From: an uncultured Archangium sp.
GTDB lineage: Bacteria > Myxococcota > Myxococcia > Myxococcales > Myxococcaceae
Reading direction: 5' to 3'
NCBI GenBank assembly: GCA_937875615.1
Contig: CALNBU010000481.1
Coordinates: 1 to 13,574, forward strand
Length of the DNA: 13,574 bases
Numbering within the stretch: the first letter of the stretch is position 1; each line of letters opens with the position of its first letter. Position numbers and translations under genes: made by a program. This document shows, one piece after another, positions 1-8,102 of this stretch. The notes under the pieces are model-generated. The model had not been told where the DNA came from and ran no database searches. It saw nothing but the letters and a program-made list of their open reading frames with translations.

Positions 1-52
1 CTGGACCACCAACAGCGGCCGCACCGGCTTCAAGGTGTTCGAGCCCATCTGA
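1..52 (+). CDS. C-terminal end of an unidentified protein (partial)
   Basis: An open frame enters from the left edge (first complete codon at base 2) and ends at a TGA at 50-52. It encodes the tail WTTNSGRTGFKVFEPI. Codon choice (ACC, AAC, GGC, TTC, ATC) fits the genes around it, so this is probably the true end of a plus-strand gene. Sixteen residues are too few to name a family. It converges with the lipoprotein gene that ends at 155. Confidence 0.55.
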   Translation, partial: WTTNSGRTGFKVFEPI

Positions 53-154
53 GGTCGCTTCCATGGGGCTGGGCGCCTTCAAGGAGGTGCTCGCCACGTC
101 GAGGGCGCGCTGTTGGTGTTGGCCTGACTCTGCGGTGCGCCGCGTCGGCGGCGG
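53..154. other. Convergent intergenic region, no confident gene
   Basis: These 102 bases separate the end of the left-edge gene from the end of the minus-strand lipoprotein gene, so transcription converges here. A small hairpin is possible at 138-150 (CGCCG, loop CGT, CGGCG), but it has no T-tract and is a weak terminator candidate. An ATG at 63 opens a short frame that reads into the lipoprotein gene. It has no ribosome binding site and looks non-coding. Confidence 0.4.
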
Positions 155-2380
155 TCAGAAGGTCCGCAGCTGGAGGGTGTTGAAGTAGAGCTGCAGGAGC
201 GCCACCTTGCCTCCCAGCTGGACGGGCACCACCACGCCCGGGTCGTTGTTGATGCTCTCGAAGGTGACGTCGGGCAGCTCCACCGCGCCGGTCATGGAGC
301 AGGTGCTGGTCTTGAAGGTGCGCACGGTGAAGTCTTCGCCGGTCTGGGTGATGACCGTGTACAGCAGCGCATCTTCGCCGTTCCAGCGGTAGCGGCCCAC
401 GCCGAAGCGGCCGGCGTGCACGCCCGCGTCGACGGCGCCGCCGTCGTAGGTGGGGCACCCCGCGGCGGTCGTCTCACACGCTGGGCGCGGCGCGAAGATG
501 AGCTGGCCGCCGTTGCCGTCGTGGCTGAGCAGCTCGCAGTCGCCCGACCAGGTCGAGGTGGCGCGCACCGTCTGGTCGGACAGCGTGACCGGCAGCGCGT
601 GCTGATGGACATCGCAGTGTGGCGCGCCGACTGCGGGCGTGACGCAGCTGTAGCGAGATTGCTTGTTGCCGCGGTACAGCGACCACGCGGTCGAGGACTG
701 GGTAATGGCCCGCGGCGAGTCGGGGTTGAGCGACACGGAAATGGAGAAGGCGCCTCGCACGTATTCGGTGGCGCGCACCAGCCCCACGCCGGAGGCGCCG
801 ACCTCACCCGCGAGCGGTGGCGCGCTGATGACGACGGCGGGGGCGATGTTGACGGTGTCCGACCCCGAGGGCCACGCGCGGAGGAAGCCGGAGGTCTGGC
901 TCAGGCCTGCGCCGAAGGTGGGCGTGGCGCGCAGCGTCGAGTCGTCGACCTCGTGCCAGCTCGTGAACATCATGTGCTCTTCCGATCTGGAGCCCGCATC
1001 CGGCGGGCCGCCCACGTACAGCAGCGTGGCCTGGTTGCTGGTGTTGTGGCGCCAGAGGAGGCTCAGCACGCCATCGCCGTCGGAGCTGTTCGCGAAGTTG
1101 GCCACGTTGGAGGAGACGAGGACGTGCACGCCGGGCGCCAGGGGGTGCATCGCGGTGTGGAACCGGCGGACCGTGGTGGTCAGCGGGTTGCCGAAGGCGT
1201 CGGCCAGCTGCGAGGTGGTGAGGTGCACCACCTCGTAGTCGGCGTCGATGGGCGCGGTGAAGGTGGTGCGGCTTGAATTCCAGGTGGCGGACGGCGGCAT
1301 CGTGCCGTTCAAGAAGGTGAAGGCGGGCACGCCGGCGTCGGAGGCGAAGACCGGCTCGGAGAAGGTGAGGACGGTGGCCGTGTCCTCCACGTTGCGGGCG
1401 TCGTGGGCGGGGAGCCAGGTGCTCACCCGGGGCGCCACCCGGTCGACCGAGAAGCGCGCCGTCAGCGTGGTGCCGTTGCCTGCCCGGTCGCTGACCTCGA
1501 TGGTCCGGTGGTACTCCACGCCGTCGTCGTCCTCCCGGGTGGGGACGAAGGTGGTCGCCAGGCCGCCGGTGTCGACGCTCCCCACGCGCATGGTGAGCCG
1601 GGGGTCCTGGTCGACGGCTATCCACGTGAGCTGCACCGCGTCGTTCTGCGCGAGGTCCGCGGCGTTGAAGCGGGCGTCGAGGGCGGGCGCCTGCAGCGAC
1701 GCCCTCGGCGCCACGGTGTCGGTGAAGAGCTGCACCGTCTCTGCGCGCTCATTGCCCCGGGAATCGACGCCCGTCACCACCAGGGACTGCGCGGTGAAGT
1801 CGCCCGACGGGATGGGCACCAGCACCTGCGCCTCGGGCCCTCCCAGCGGAACGGTCACGAGAGCGTCGCCCAGCACCTGCGCCGAGAGGGTGACGATGTC
1901 CAGGGGGACGCGGACGCGCAGCTCGATGGGGCGGTTGTGGTGGCTCCCGTGCACGGGCGTCAGCACCTCGAGGTCGACGAGGTTGTCGACCGGCATCGTC
2001 TTGACGCGCTCGGTGTGGGTGAGCGCATCGAAGGCCCGCACCGCGATGCTCACCGACTGCTGGTCGAGCGCAGGGAGGGCGACCTCGAAGGAGAAGGTGC
2101 CTTCGGTGTGCGTGGCGTGGGTCCAGGGACCGTCGTCGAGGCGCCACTCCAGCCTCTCGACGCGGAGGTCGTCCTTCGCGGTGCCCCGCACGGCGATGGA
2201 CCGCGAGGTGACGAAGTCCGTGGGCACCGTGAAGTCCACCCGCGGAGGCCGGTCTTCTTCACAGTGCAGTGTCTCGGGGTTGCAGAATTGTTGCGCCGTG
2301 CAGGTCTGCCCGGCGCACTCCCCCGGCTGTTTGACACACGAGACCGCCAGCACCACCCCCGCCCAGAGCACGAAGCGCAT
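155..2380 (-). CDS. Putative surface/periplasmic lipoprotein with bacterial Ig-like domain
   Basis: The predicted product has 741 residues. The N-terminus (MRFVLWAGVVLAVSC) is a short hydrophobic signal ending at Cys15, a likely lipidation site, although Ala at -3 makes the lipobox imperfect. Next comes a small Cys-rich stretch (Cys22, 27, 33, 40) of the kind common in myxobacterial lipoproteins. Several beta-rich Ig-like segments follow; the clearest, at about 316-410, resembles the SbsA-type Big_5 domain (LPAHDARNVEDTATVLTFSEPV, then LADAFGNPL and FHTA). The C-terminal part (about 415-741) matches nothing I recognise and carries further Cys pairs. The first in-frame ATG next to a signal peptide fixes the start; frame extension further upstream runs into katG. 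There is no Shine-Dalgarno, but a TAGATA box lies 7 bases upstream, suggesting its own leaderless promoter despite being only 47 bases behind katG. The role is unknown. Residues 465-469 (RSEEH) are encoded by an exact 16-base Illumina adapter match, so the local sequence is suspect. Confidence 0.85.
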   Translation of the reverse strand: MRFVLWAGVVLAVSCVKQPGECAGQTCTAQQFCNPETLHCEEDRPPRVDFTVPTDFVTSRSIAVRGTAKDDLRVERLEWRLDDGPWTHATHTEGTFSFEVALPALDQQSVSIAVRAFDALTHTERVKTMPVDNLVDLEVLTPVHGSHHNRPIELRVRVPLDIVTLSAQVLGDALVTVPLGGPEAQVLVPIPSGDFTAQSLVVTGVDSRGNERAETVQLFTDTVAPRASLQAPALDARFNAADLAQNDAVQLTWIAVDQDPRLTMRVGSVDTGGLATTFVPTREDDDGVEYHRTIEVSDRAGNGTTLTARFSVDRVAPRVSTWLPAHDARNVEDTATVLTFSEPVFASDAGVPAFTFLNGTMPPSATWNSSRTTFTAPIDADYEVVHLTTSQLADAFGNPLTTTVRRFHTAMHPLAPGVHVLVSSNVANFANSSDGDGVLSLLWRHNTSNQATLLYVGGPPDAGSRSEEHMMFTSWHEVDDSTLRATPTFGAGLSQTSGFLRAWPSGSDTVNIAPAVVISAPPLAGEVGASGVGLVRATEYVRGAFSISVSLNPDSPRAITQSSTAWSLYRGNKQSRYSCVTPAVGAPHCDVHQHALPVTLSDQTVRATSTWSGDCELLSHDGNGGQLIFAPRPACETTAAGCPTYDGGAVDAGVHAGRFGVGRYRWNGEDALLYTVITQTGEDFTVRTFKTSTCSMTGAVELPDVTFESINNDPGVVVPVQLGGKVALLQLYFNTLQLRTF

Positions 2381-2387
2381 GGTCGCG

Positions 2388-2393
2388 TATCTA
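2388..2393 (-). promoter_or_regulatory. Possible -10 box of a leaderless promoter for the lipoprotein gene
   Basis: Reading the minus strand, TAGATA lies 7 bases before the ATG at 2380, and no purine-rich ribosome binding site is present. The same arrangement occurs before mutM and the TPR gene. That spacing would put transcription start at or next to the start codon. No convincing -35 element is visible. Confidence 0.4.
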
Positions 2394-2427
2394 ACGCAAC
2401 CGGAGGGCTTCGTGACAGGGGCTGCCG

Positions 2428-4596
<2,169 letters not shown>

Positions 4597-4601
4597 GGAG
4601 G

Positions 4602-4608
4602 CCTCCTT
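4602..4608 (-). promoter_or_regulatory. Ribosome binding site of katG
   Basis: On the minus strand AAGGAGG is a near-perfect Shine-Dalgarno sequence placed 5 bases before the ATG at 4596. It decides the katG start. Its last five bases are followed directly by CCTCC, making the 10-base palindrome GGAGGCCTCC (4597-4606). With no loop between the arms this is unlikely to form a hairpin. Confidence 0.85.
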
Positions 4609-4710
4609 GGAGCGGGGTGAAGGGGAGCTTCTGCGGGCCGCACCGTGACACACCTGTGCGCGCCGGGCACCTCTCTCTCCCTGTCGGGTGACGCCACGCG
4701 CCGCGCGCGC

Positions 4711-4716
4711 TAGATG
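4711..4716 (+). promoter_or_regulatory. Possible -10 box of a leaderless mutM promoter
   Basis: TAGATG ends 6 bases before the mutM ATG at 4723, and no Shine-Dalgarno sequence precedes that ATG. The layout matches the boxes before the lipoprotein and TPR genes, and fits a transcript beginning at the start codon. The ATG inside this box is in frame with mutM but is not the start (see the mutM entry). Confidence 0.45.
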
Positions 4717-4722
4717 CGCGGC

Positions 4723-5547
4723 ATGCCGGAGTTGCCCGAGGTCGAGTTCGCCCGCCGTCAGCTGGTGCGCTGGTTCGGGGGGCGCGCGTTGGTGCGCACC
4801 GAGGCGCAGCCTGGCGTGCGGACCTTCCGGGACAGCGACGAGGCGCTCTTCGCGGCGCTGTCGGGCCCGCTGGCCGCGGCGGAGCGCCGGGGCAAGTACC
4901 TGCTGCTGGGCTTCTCGTCGGGGTTGGGGCTGGTGGCGCACCTGGGCATGACGGGGAAGTTCCTCCGGCGCGCGCCCGGTGACGAGGTGAAGTGGAGCCG
5001 CGCGCGCTTCATCCTCGACTCCGGCGACGTCATCCATTTCCAGGACCCGCGGATGTTCGGGCGCCTCGACGCCGTGCCGGCCACGGAGCTGCGAAAGCGC
5101 CCGGCGGTCGCGAAGCTGGGGCTCGACCCGCTCCTCGATGGGCTGACGGTGACGCAGCTGAAGGCGGCGCTGGGGCGCTCGAAGCAGCCGCTCAAGGTGG
5201 CGTTGATGGACCAGTCGCGGCTGGCGGGGCTGGGCAACATCCACGCCGCCGAGGCGCTCTTCCGCGCCCGGCTGCACCCGGCGCGCACCGCCGACACGCT
5301 GACGTCCGGTGAGTGGAGTGGGTTGGCGAAGGGGGTCCGCGACTCCATCGACTTCGCCCTGGAGGCGGTGGGCGACGATGACGAGATTGAGTACGTCGAG
5401 GAGCCGGGAGCAGAGAACCCGTTCCTCGTCTACGGCCGCGCGGAGCTCCCGTGCCGCCGCTGCAAGACGAAGGTGCGGTCCTTCACCCAGGGCGGCCGCA
5501 CCACGCACTTCTGCCCCGGGTGCCAACCAGCACGAGGAAGTCCATGA
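4723..5547 (+). CDS. mutM: Formamidopyrimidine-DNA glycosylase (Fpg/MutM)
   Basis: This base-excision repair enzyme removes 8-oxoguanine and formamidopyrimidines and cuts the strand by beta,delta-elimination. The product has 274 residues, normal for the family. It begins MPELPEVE, so after Met removal Pro2 is the Schiff-base nucleophile and Glu3 its partner; Lys58 (RRGKYL) is the conserved lysine. Met76 (HLGMTG), Arg110 and Phe112 (QDPRMFG) match the helix-intercalating residues. The helix-two-turn-helix lies near 164-186 (QSRLAGLGNIHAAEALF), and the zinc finger is Cys244-x2-Cys247-x16-Cys264-x2-Cys267 with Arg259 in its loop. An in-frame ATG nine bases upstream (4714) would add MRG and bury Pro2, so it is rejected. 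The stop overlaps the next gene's start by ATGA, so the two are probably translationally coupled. Divergent partner: katG. All key residues are present. Confidence 0.97.
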   Translation: MPELPEVEFARRQLVRWFGGRALVRTEAQPGVRTFRDSDEALFAALSGPLAAAERRGKYLLLGFSSGLGLVAHLGMTGKFLRRAPGDEVKWSRARFILDSGDVIHFQDPRMFGRLDAVPATELRKRPAVAKLGLDPLLDGLTVTQLKAALGRSKQPLKVALMDQSRLAGLGNIHAAEALFRARLHPARTADTLTSGEWSGLAKGVRDSIDFALEAVGDDDEIEYVEEPGAENPFLVYGRAELPCRRCKTKVRSFTQGGRTTHFCPGCQPARGSP

Positions 5548-5960
5548 GCGCCAAGGGCCTGGAGCACGTCGCCATCGCAGTCAAAGACCTGGAGGCGTCG
5601 GTGAAGTTCTACGTGGAGACGCTGGGCTTCGCCCCGCCGGAGCTGGAGGAGGTGCAAGAGCAGCAGGTGCGCACCGCCATCTTCGGGCACGGGATGGGGC
5701 GCATCGAGCTCATTTGCCCCACCAGCCCCGACTCGGGCGTGGCGAAGTTCCTCGAGAAGCGCGGCGAGGGCCTGCACCACCTCTGCGTGGAGGTGGAGGA
5801 CATCGAGCGGGCGCTGGCCGAGCTGAAGGCCAAGGGCGCGCAGCTCATCGACCAGACGCCGAAGGTGGGGGCGGGCGGGGCGCGCGTGGCCTTCATTCAC
5901 CCCCGGGGCGCGCACGGGGTGCTGACGGAGCTGCGGGAAGGTCCAAAGAAGCCGGCGTGA
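5544..5960 (+). CDS. mce: Methylmalonyl-CoA epimerase (VOC superfamily)
   Basis: The enzyme interconverts (2R)- and (2S)-methylmalonyl-CoA in the propionyl-CoA/succinyl-CoA route. The 138-residue product is two VOC-type beta-alpha-beta-beta-beta modules in tandem: about 6-60, opening with LEHVAIAVKDLEASVKFY, and about 76-133, opening with GLHHLCVEVEDIERALAEL. Probable metal ligands, by position within the fold, are His8, Glu55 (RIELICP), His79 and Glu129 (VLTELRE). The segment with PKVGAGG near 106-112, followed by RVAFIHPRGAHGV, is characteristic of this epimerase rather than of glyoxalase I. The start is the ATG that overlaps the mutM stop by ATGA; GAGGAAG a few bases upstream may be a ribosome binding site. 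No mutase subunit or meaB neighbour is seen here, so the pairing with mutM is unusual for its pathway. Confidence 0.92.
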   Translation: MSAKGLEHVAIAVKDLEASVKFYVETLGFAPPELEEVQEQQVRTAIFGHGMGRIELICPTSPDSGVAKFLEKRGEGLHHLCVEVEDIERALAELKAKGAQLIDQTPKVGAGGARVAFIHPRGAHGVLTELREGPKKPA

Positions 5961-6057
5961 GGCAGGCGGTTCGCTCGGCGCGAGGCGAAGAAAGCGCAAC
6001 AATCGCGCGGCACATCGGCTACACCCCGCGCGTTTGTTTCCGCTTCTGGAGAACGTG
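5961..6057 (+). promoter_or_regulatory. Intergenic region upstream of the barrel/lysA operon
   Basis: This 97-base gap must hold the promoter of the barrel-lptM-lysA-dapA-dapB-FAH-folK run if that run is one operon. TACACC at 6020-6025 could be a -10, which would leave a leader of roughly 25 bases ending in GGAG (6048-6051), the ribosome binding site 6 bases before ATG 6058. No -35 or operator can be named. The possible hairpin at 5970-5989 occupies its left part. Confidence 0.4.
5970..5989 (+). terminator. Possible hairpin after the epimerase gene
   Basis: Ten bases after the epimerase stop, TTCGC-TCG pairs with CGA-(G)-GCGAA around a GCG loop, giving about eight base pairs with one bulged G. 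No T-tract follows, so it is not a classical intrinsic terminator. It may end the mutM-mce message weakly, protect a 3' end, or be chance in GC-rich DNA. Confidence 0.3.
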
Positions 6058-7953
6058 ATGCGACGCGTGCTGCCGCCGGCCCTGGTGCTGGCTTCCACTC
6101 TTGCTCTTGCGCAGGCCGACGCCGGCGTGCAGGCGCCTCCCGCCGATGAGGCGCCGGCGAACACGTCGGTCTCCGACACCGAGGCGCTCAAGCGCGACTT
6201 CGAGGCCCGCCTGGAGGCCGCCCGCCGCGAGGTGAAGGAGCTGCGCGAAGAGATGCGCGCCAAGCTGGCCACCGCCTCCGTCGCCGAGGGCTGGCAGGAG
6301 GACTGGGTCGACGAGAAGCGCAAGCTGGAGCTGGTCGAGATCGACGGCTACTTCCGCGTGCGCCCCGACCTCTTCAACAAGTTCGACATGGGTCGCGGCG
6401 TCGACCCCTCGGGCTACTCGCTCTTCCCGCGCTCCGCCTCCAGCAACGCCGACCGCACCAACGTCGGCGTCAACATGCGCTTCCGCTTCGAGCCCACCAT
6501 CAACGTCTCCGAAGAGGTGCGCATCCGCGCGCAGGTCGACGCCCTCGACAACCTCATCTGGGGCAGCACGCCCGACTACGCCTACTCGCGCAACGCGGCC
6601 AACGGCTACTGGTACGACCGCAATCAGTTCTCGCTCTTCTCCATGAGCCAGACCACGCAGCGCTCGGGCATCAACTCCGTGCAGGACTCCATCGCCGTCA
6701 GGCGCGTGTGGGGCGAGGTGGCCACGCCCATCGGCATCCTGCGCGCCGGCCGCATGGGCACGCACTGGGGCCTCGGCATGCTCTACAACGACGGCAACGG
6801 GCTCGACAACGACTGGGGCGACACCGTCGACCGCGTCAGCTTCACCGTCGAGCCGCTCCCGGGCTTCTACATCACCCCGATGATCGACATGGACGTGGTG
6901 GGCCTCATCTCCCCGCGCACGCAGGAGGGCGGTCAGCCCTTCGACCTCACCCAGGCCGACAACGTCACCAGCTTCATCCTCGCCGCGCAGCGCCGCGACA
7001 CCGAGCAGGAGCGCCGTCAGAAGCTGGCCACCGGTCAGACGGTCTTCAACTACGGCCTGCACTTCACCTACCGCAATCAGCGCTTCGACTCCGTCAACAC
7101 GCTCTCGCAGCCGTGGGACGCGAACGGCGCCGAGGGCGTGGGCGTGGGCCTCGCCGGCAGCAGCCCGGTGGTGATGCGGCAGGGCGACCTCTTCATCCCC
7201 GACCTCTGGGCCCGGGTGGAGCGCAAGGAGTTCCGCATCGAGGCCGAGTTCGCCGCGGTGCTGGGCAGCATCAAGGGCCGCCAGTTCGACGTGAACGGCG
7301 ACGGCGTCGACCACACCCTCGAGGTCTACCAGTTCGGCGCGGTGCTCCAGGGCGAAGGGCGCTTCCTCAACGGCGACCTCGAGGTGGGCGGCGAGGTGGG
7401 CTTCGCGTCGGGTGACAAGGCGGCGGGCATGGGCAACTACCCGCGGCGCAACGGCGGCGGGCGCGACTACACCGTGCTGGGCGACACCGACGGCTCGCAG
7501 TTCAAGTGCGAGACCTCGGGTTGCTCCGACCCCAACATCAACAACTTCCGCTTCAACCGCGACTACCGCGTCGACATGATTCTCTACCGCGAGATTCTGG
7601 GCGGCGTCACCGACAGCATCTACTTCAAGCTCCGCGGCAAGTACCGCATCACCCAGGGCCTCGAGATCTTCGCCTCCGGCCTCTACTCGCGCGTGCTCTT
7701 TCCGCAGTCGGCGCCCGGCTCGCTCTACACCGACAGCAACGAGTCGCTGGGCGTCGAGCTCAACGCCGGCGTGCGCTACGAGACGGAAGACGGCTTCTTC
7801 GGCCAGCTCCAGTACGGCATCCTCTTTCCCCTCGAGGGCTTCATGCTGAAGACCGACCCCTACGTGGCGGGGCAGAACACGCAGCTGGGCGGCAGCCGCG
7901 TCACGCTGGACAATCCGCAGGCCCTGCGCGCGGTGTTCGGCATCAGGTTCTGA
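6058..7953 (+). CDS. Outer-membrane beta-barrel protein with N-terminal coiled coil
   Basis: The predicted product has 631 residues. A signal peptide (about 1-20, MRRVLPPALVLASTLALAQA) is followed by a short linker, then a charged helical stretch with heptad character at about 41-90 (TEALKRDFEARLEAARREV onwards). From about 95 to the end, alternating strands such as YFRVRPDLF, NVGVNMRFRFEP and YFKLRGKYRI, plus a terminal aromatic (FGIRF), are typical of an outer-membrane barrel recognised by the BAM machinery. It resembles a Myxococcales-restricted family I recall as TIGR04551, but I could not check. Residues 411-422 (DVNGDGVDHTLE) form an EF-hand-like loop, and Cys484/Cys489 could bridge a loop. 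The ATG at 6058 is chosen because GGAG sits 6 bases upstream and the signal peptide begins there; a TTG at 6034 is less likely. It leads the lptM-lysA-dap cluster, with a 5-base gap to the next gene. Its substrate or function is unknown. Confidence 0.87.
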   Translation: MRRVLPPALVLASTLALAQADAGVQAPPADEAPANTSVSDTEALKRDFEARLEAARREVKELREEMRAKLATASVAEGWQEDWVDEKRKLELVEIDGYFRVRPDLFNKFDMGRGVDPSGYSLFPRSASSNADRTNVGVNMRFRFEPTINVSEEVRIRAQVDALDNLIWGSTPDYAYSRNAANGYWYDRNQFSLFSMSQTTQRSGINSVQDSIAVRRVWGEVATPIGILRAGRMGTHWGLGMLYNDGNGLDNDWGDTVDRVSFTVEPLPGFYITPMIDMDVVGLISPRTQEGGQPFDLTQADNVTSFILAAQRRDTEQERRQKLATGQTVFNYGLHFTYRNQRFDSVNTLSQPWDANGAEGVGVGLAGSSPVVMRQGDLFIPDLWARVERKEFRIEAEFAAVLGSIKGRQFDVNGDGVDHTLEVYQFGAVLQGEGRFLNGDLEVGGEVGFASGDKAAGMGNYPRRNGGGRDYTVLGDTDGSQFKCETSGCSDPNINNFRFNRDYRVDMILYREILGGVTDSIYFKLRGKYRITQGLEIFASGLYSRVLFPQSAPGSLYTDSNESLGVELNAGVRYETEDGFFGQLQYGILFPLEGFMLKTDPYVAGQNTQLGGSRVTLDNPQALRAVFGIRF

Positions 7954-7958
7954 ACGCG

Positions 7959-8102
7959 GTGCTGCGCCTCCTCGCCGTCGCCGCGTTGCTCGGCGGACTG
8001 CTCGCCTGCGGCATCAAGGGCTCGCCACGGCCCCCGAAGCGCACCTTCATCCCCGAGGCGGTGGCGGAGCCCGACGCGGGCTGTTGTCAGGAGGCGAAGT
8101 GA
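7959..8102 (+). CDS. lptM: LptM-like small lipoprotein upstream of lysA
   Basis: This is a 47-residue product starting at GTG: VLRLLAVAALLGGLLAC, then GIKGSPRPPKR. The signal is hydrophobic with a good lipobox (LLAC, Cys17 lipidated). Directly after Cys comes G-x-K-G-x-P-x-P-P, the hallmark of LptM/YifL (the E. coli protein has CGLKGPLYFPP). In E. coli LptM is an outer-membrane lipoprotein that helps LptD reach its correct disulfide pattern in the LPS translocon. Genes of this family lie beside lysA or dapF in many Proteobacteria, as here. The protein is shorter than E. coli LptM, and it ends with an odd vicinal Cys42-Cys43 encoded by TGT TGT. It follows the barrel gene by 5 bases and overlaps lysA by GTGA. 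A start at GTG 7959 is the only one that leaves a full signal peptide. Confidence 0.8.
   Translation: MLRLLAVAALLGGLLACGIKGSPRPPKRTFIPEAVAEPDAGCCQEAK
8089..8094 (+). promoter_or_regulatory. Ribosome binding site of lysA inside lptM
   Basis: AGGAGG lies 4 bases before the GTG at 8099, within the last codons of the LptM-like gene. It supports GTG 8099 over the TTG at 8084 as the lysA start. The spacing is a little short, which fits translation coupled through the GTGA overlap. Confidence 0.75.

Larger units (their letters stand above)
4597..4722. promoter_or_regulatory. Divergent katG-mutM promoter region
   Basis: These 126 bases must carry the promoters of both katG (leftward) and mutM (rightward). 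On the mutM side a TAGATG box at 4711-4716 is a plausible -10. On the katG side I cannot name a -10 or -35. The one symmetrical element I see is CACACCTGTG at 4649-4658 (arms CACA and TGTG), preceded by CACCGTG at 4641-4647. These are too short to assign to a regulator. A CT-rich run occupies about 4670-4681. Confidence 0.6.

Noticed and set aside
4714..4722. Upstream in-frame ATG for mutM (would add MRG)
   Set aside because: Fpg uses the N-terminal Pro after Met removal as its nucleophile, so translation must begin at the ATG giving MPELPEVE (4723).
6034..6057. TTG at 6034 as start of the barrel protein
   Set aside because: It would put MFPLLENV before a complete signal peptide; ATG 6058 has GGAG at good spacing and starts directly with the signal.
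6019..7314. Long minus-strand open frame opposite the barrel gene
   Set aside because: Low-complexity Ala/Val/Gly/Asp/His-rich translation, no start signal, and the plus strand encodes a protein with signal peptide and terminal Phe.
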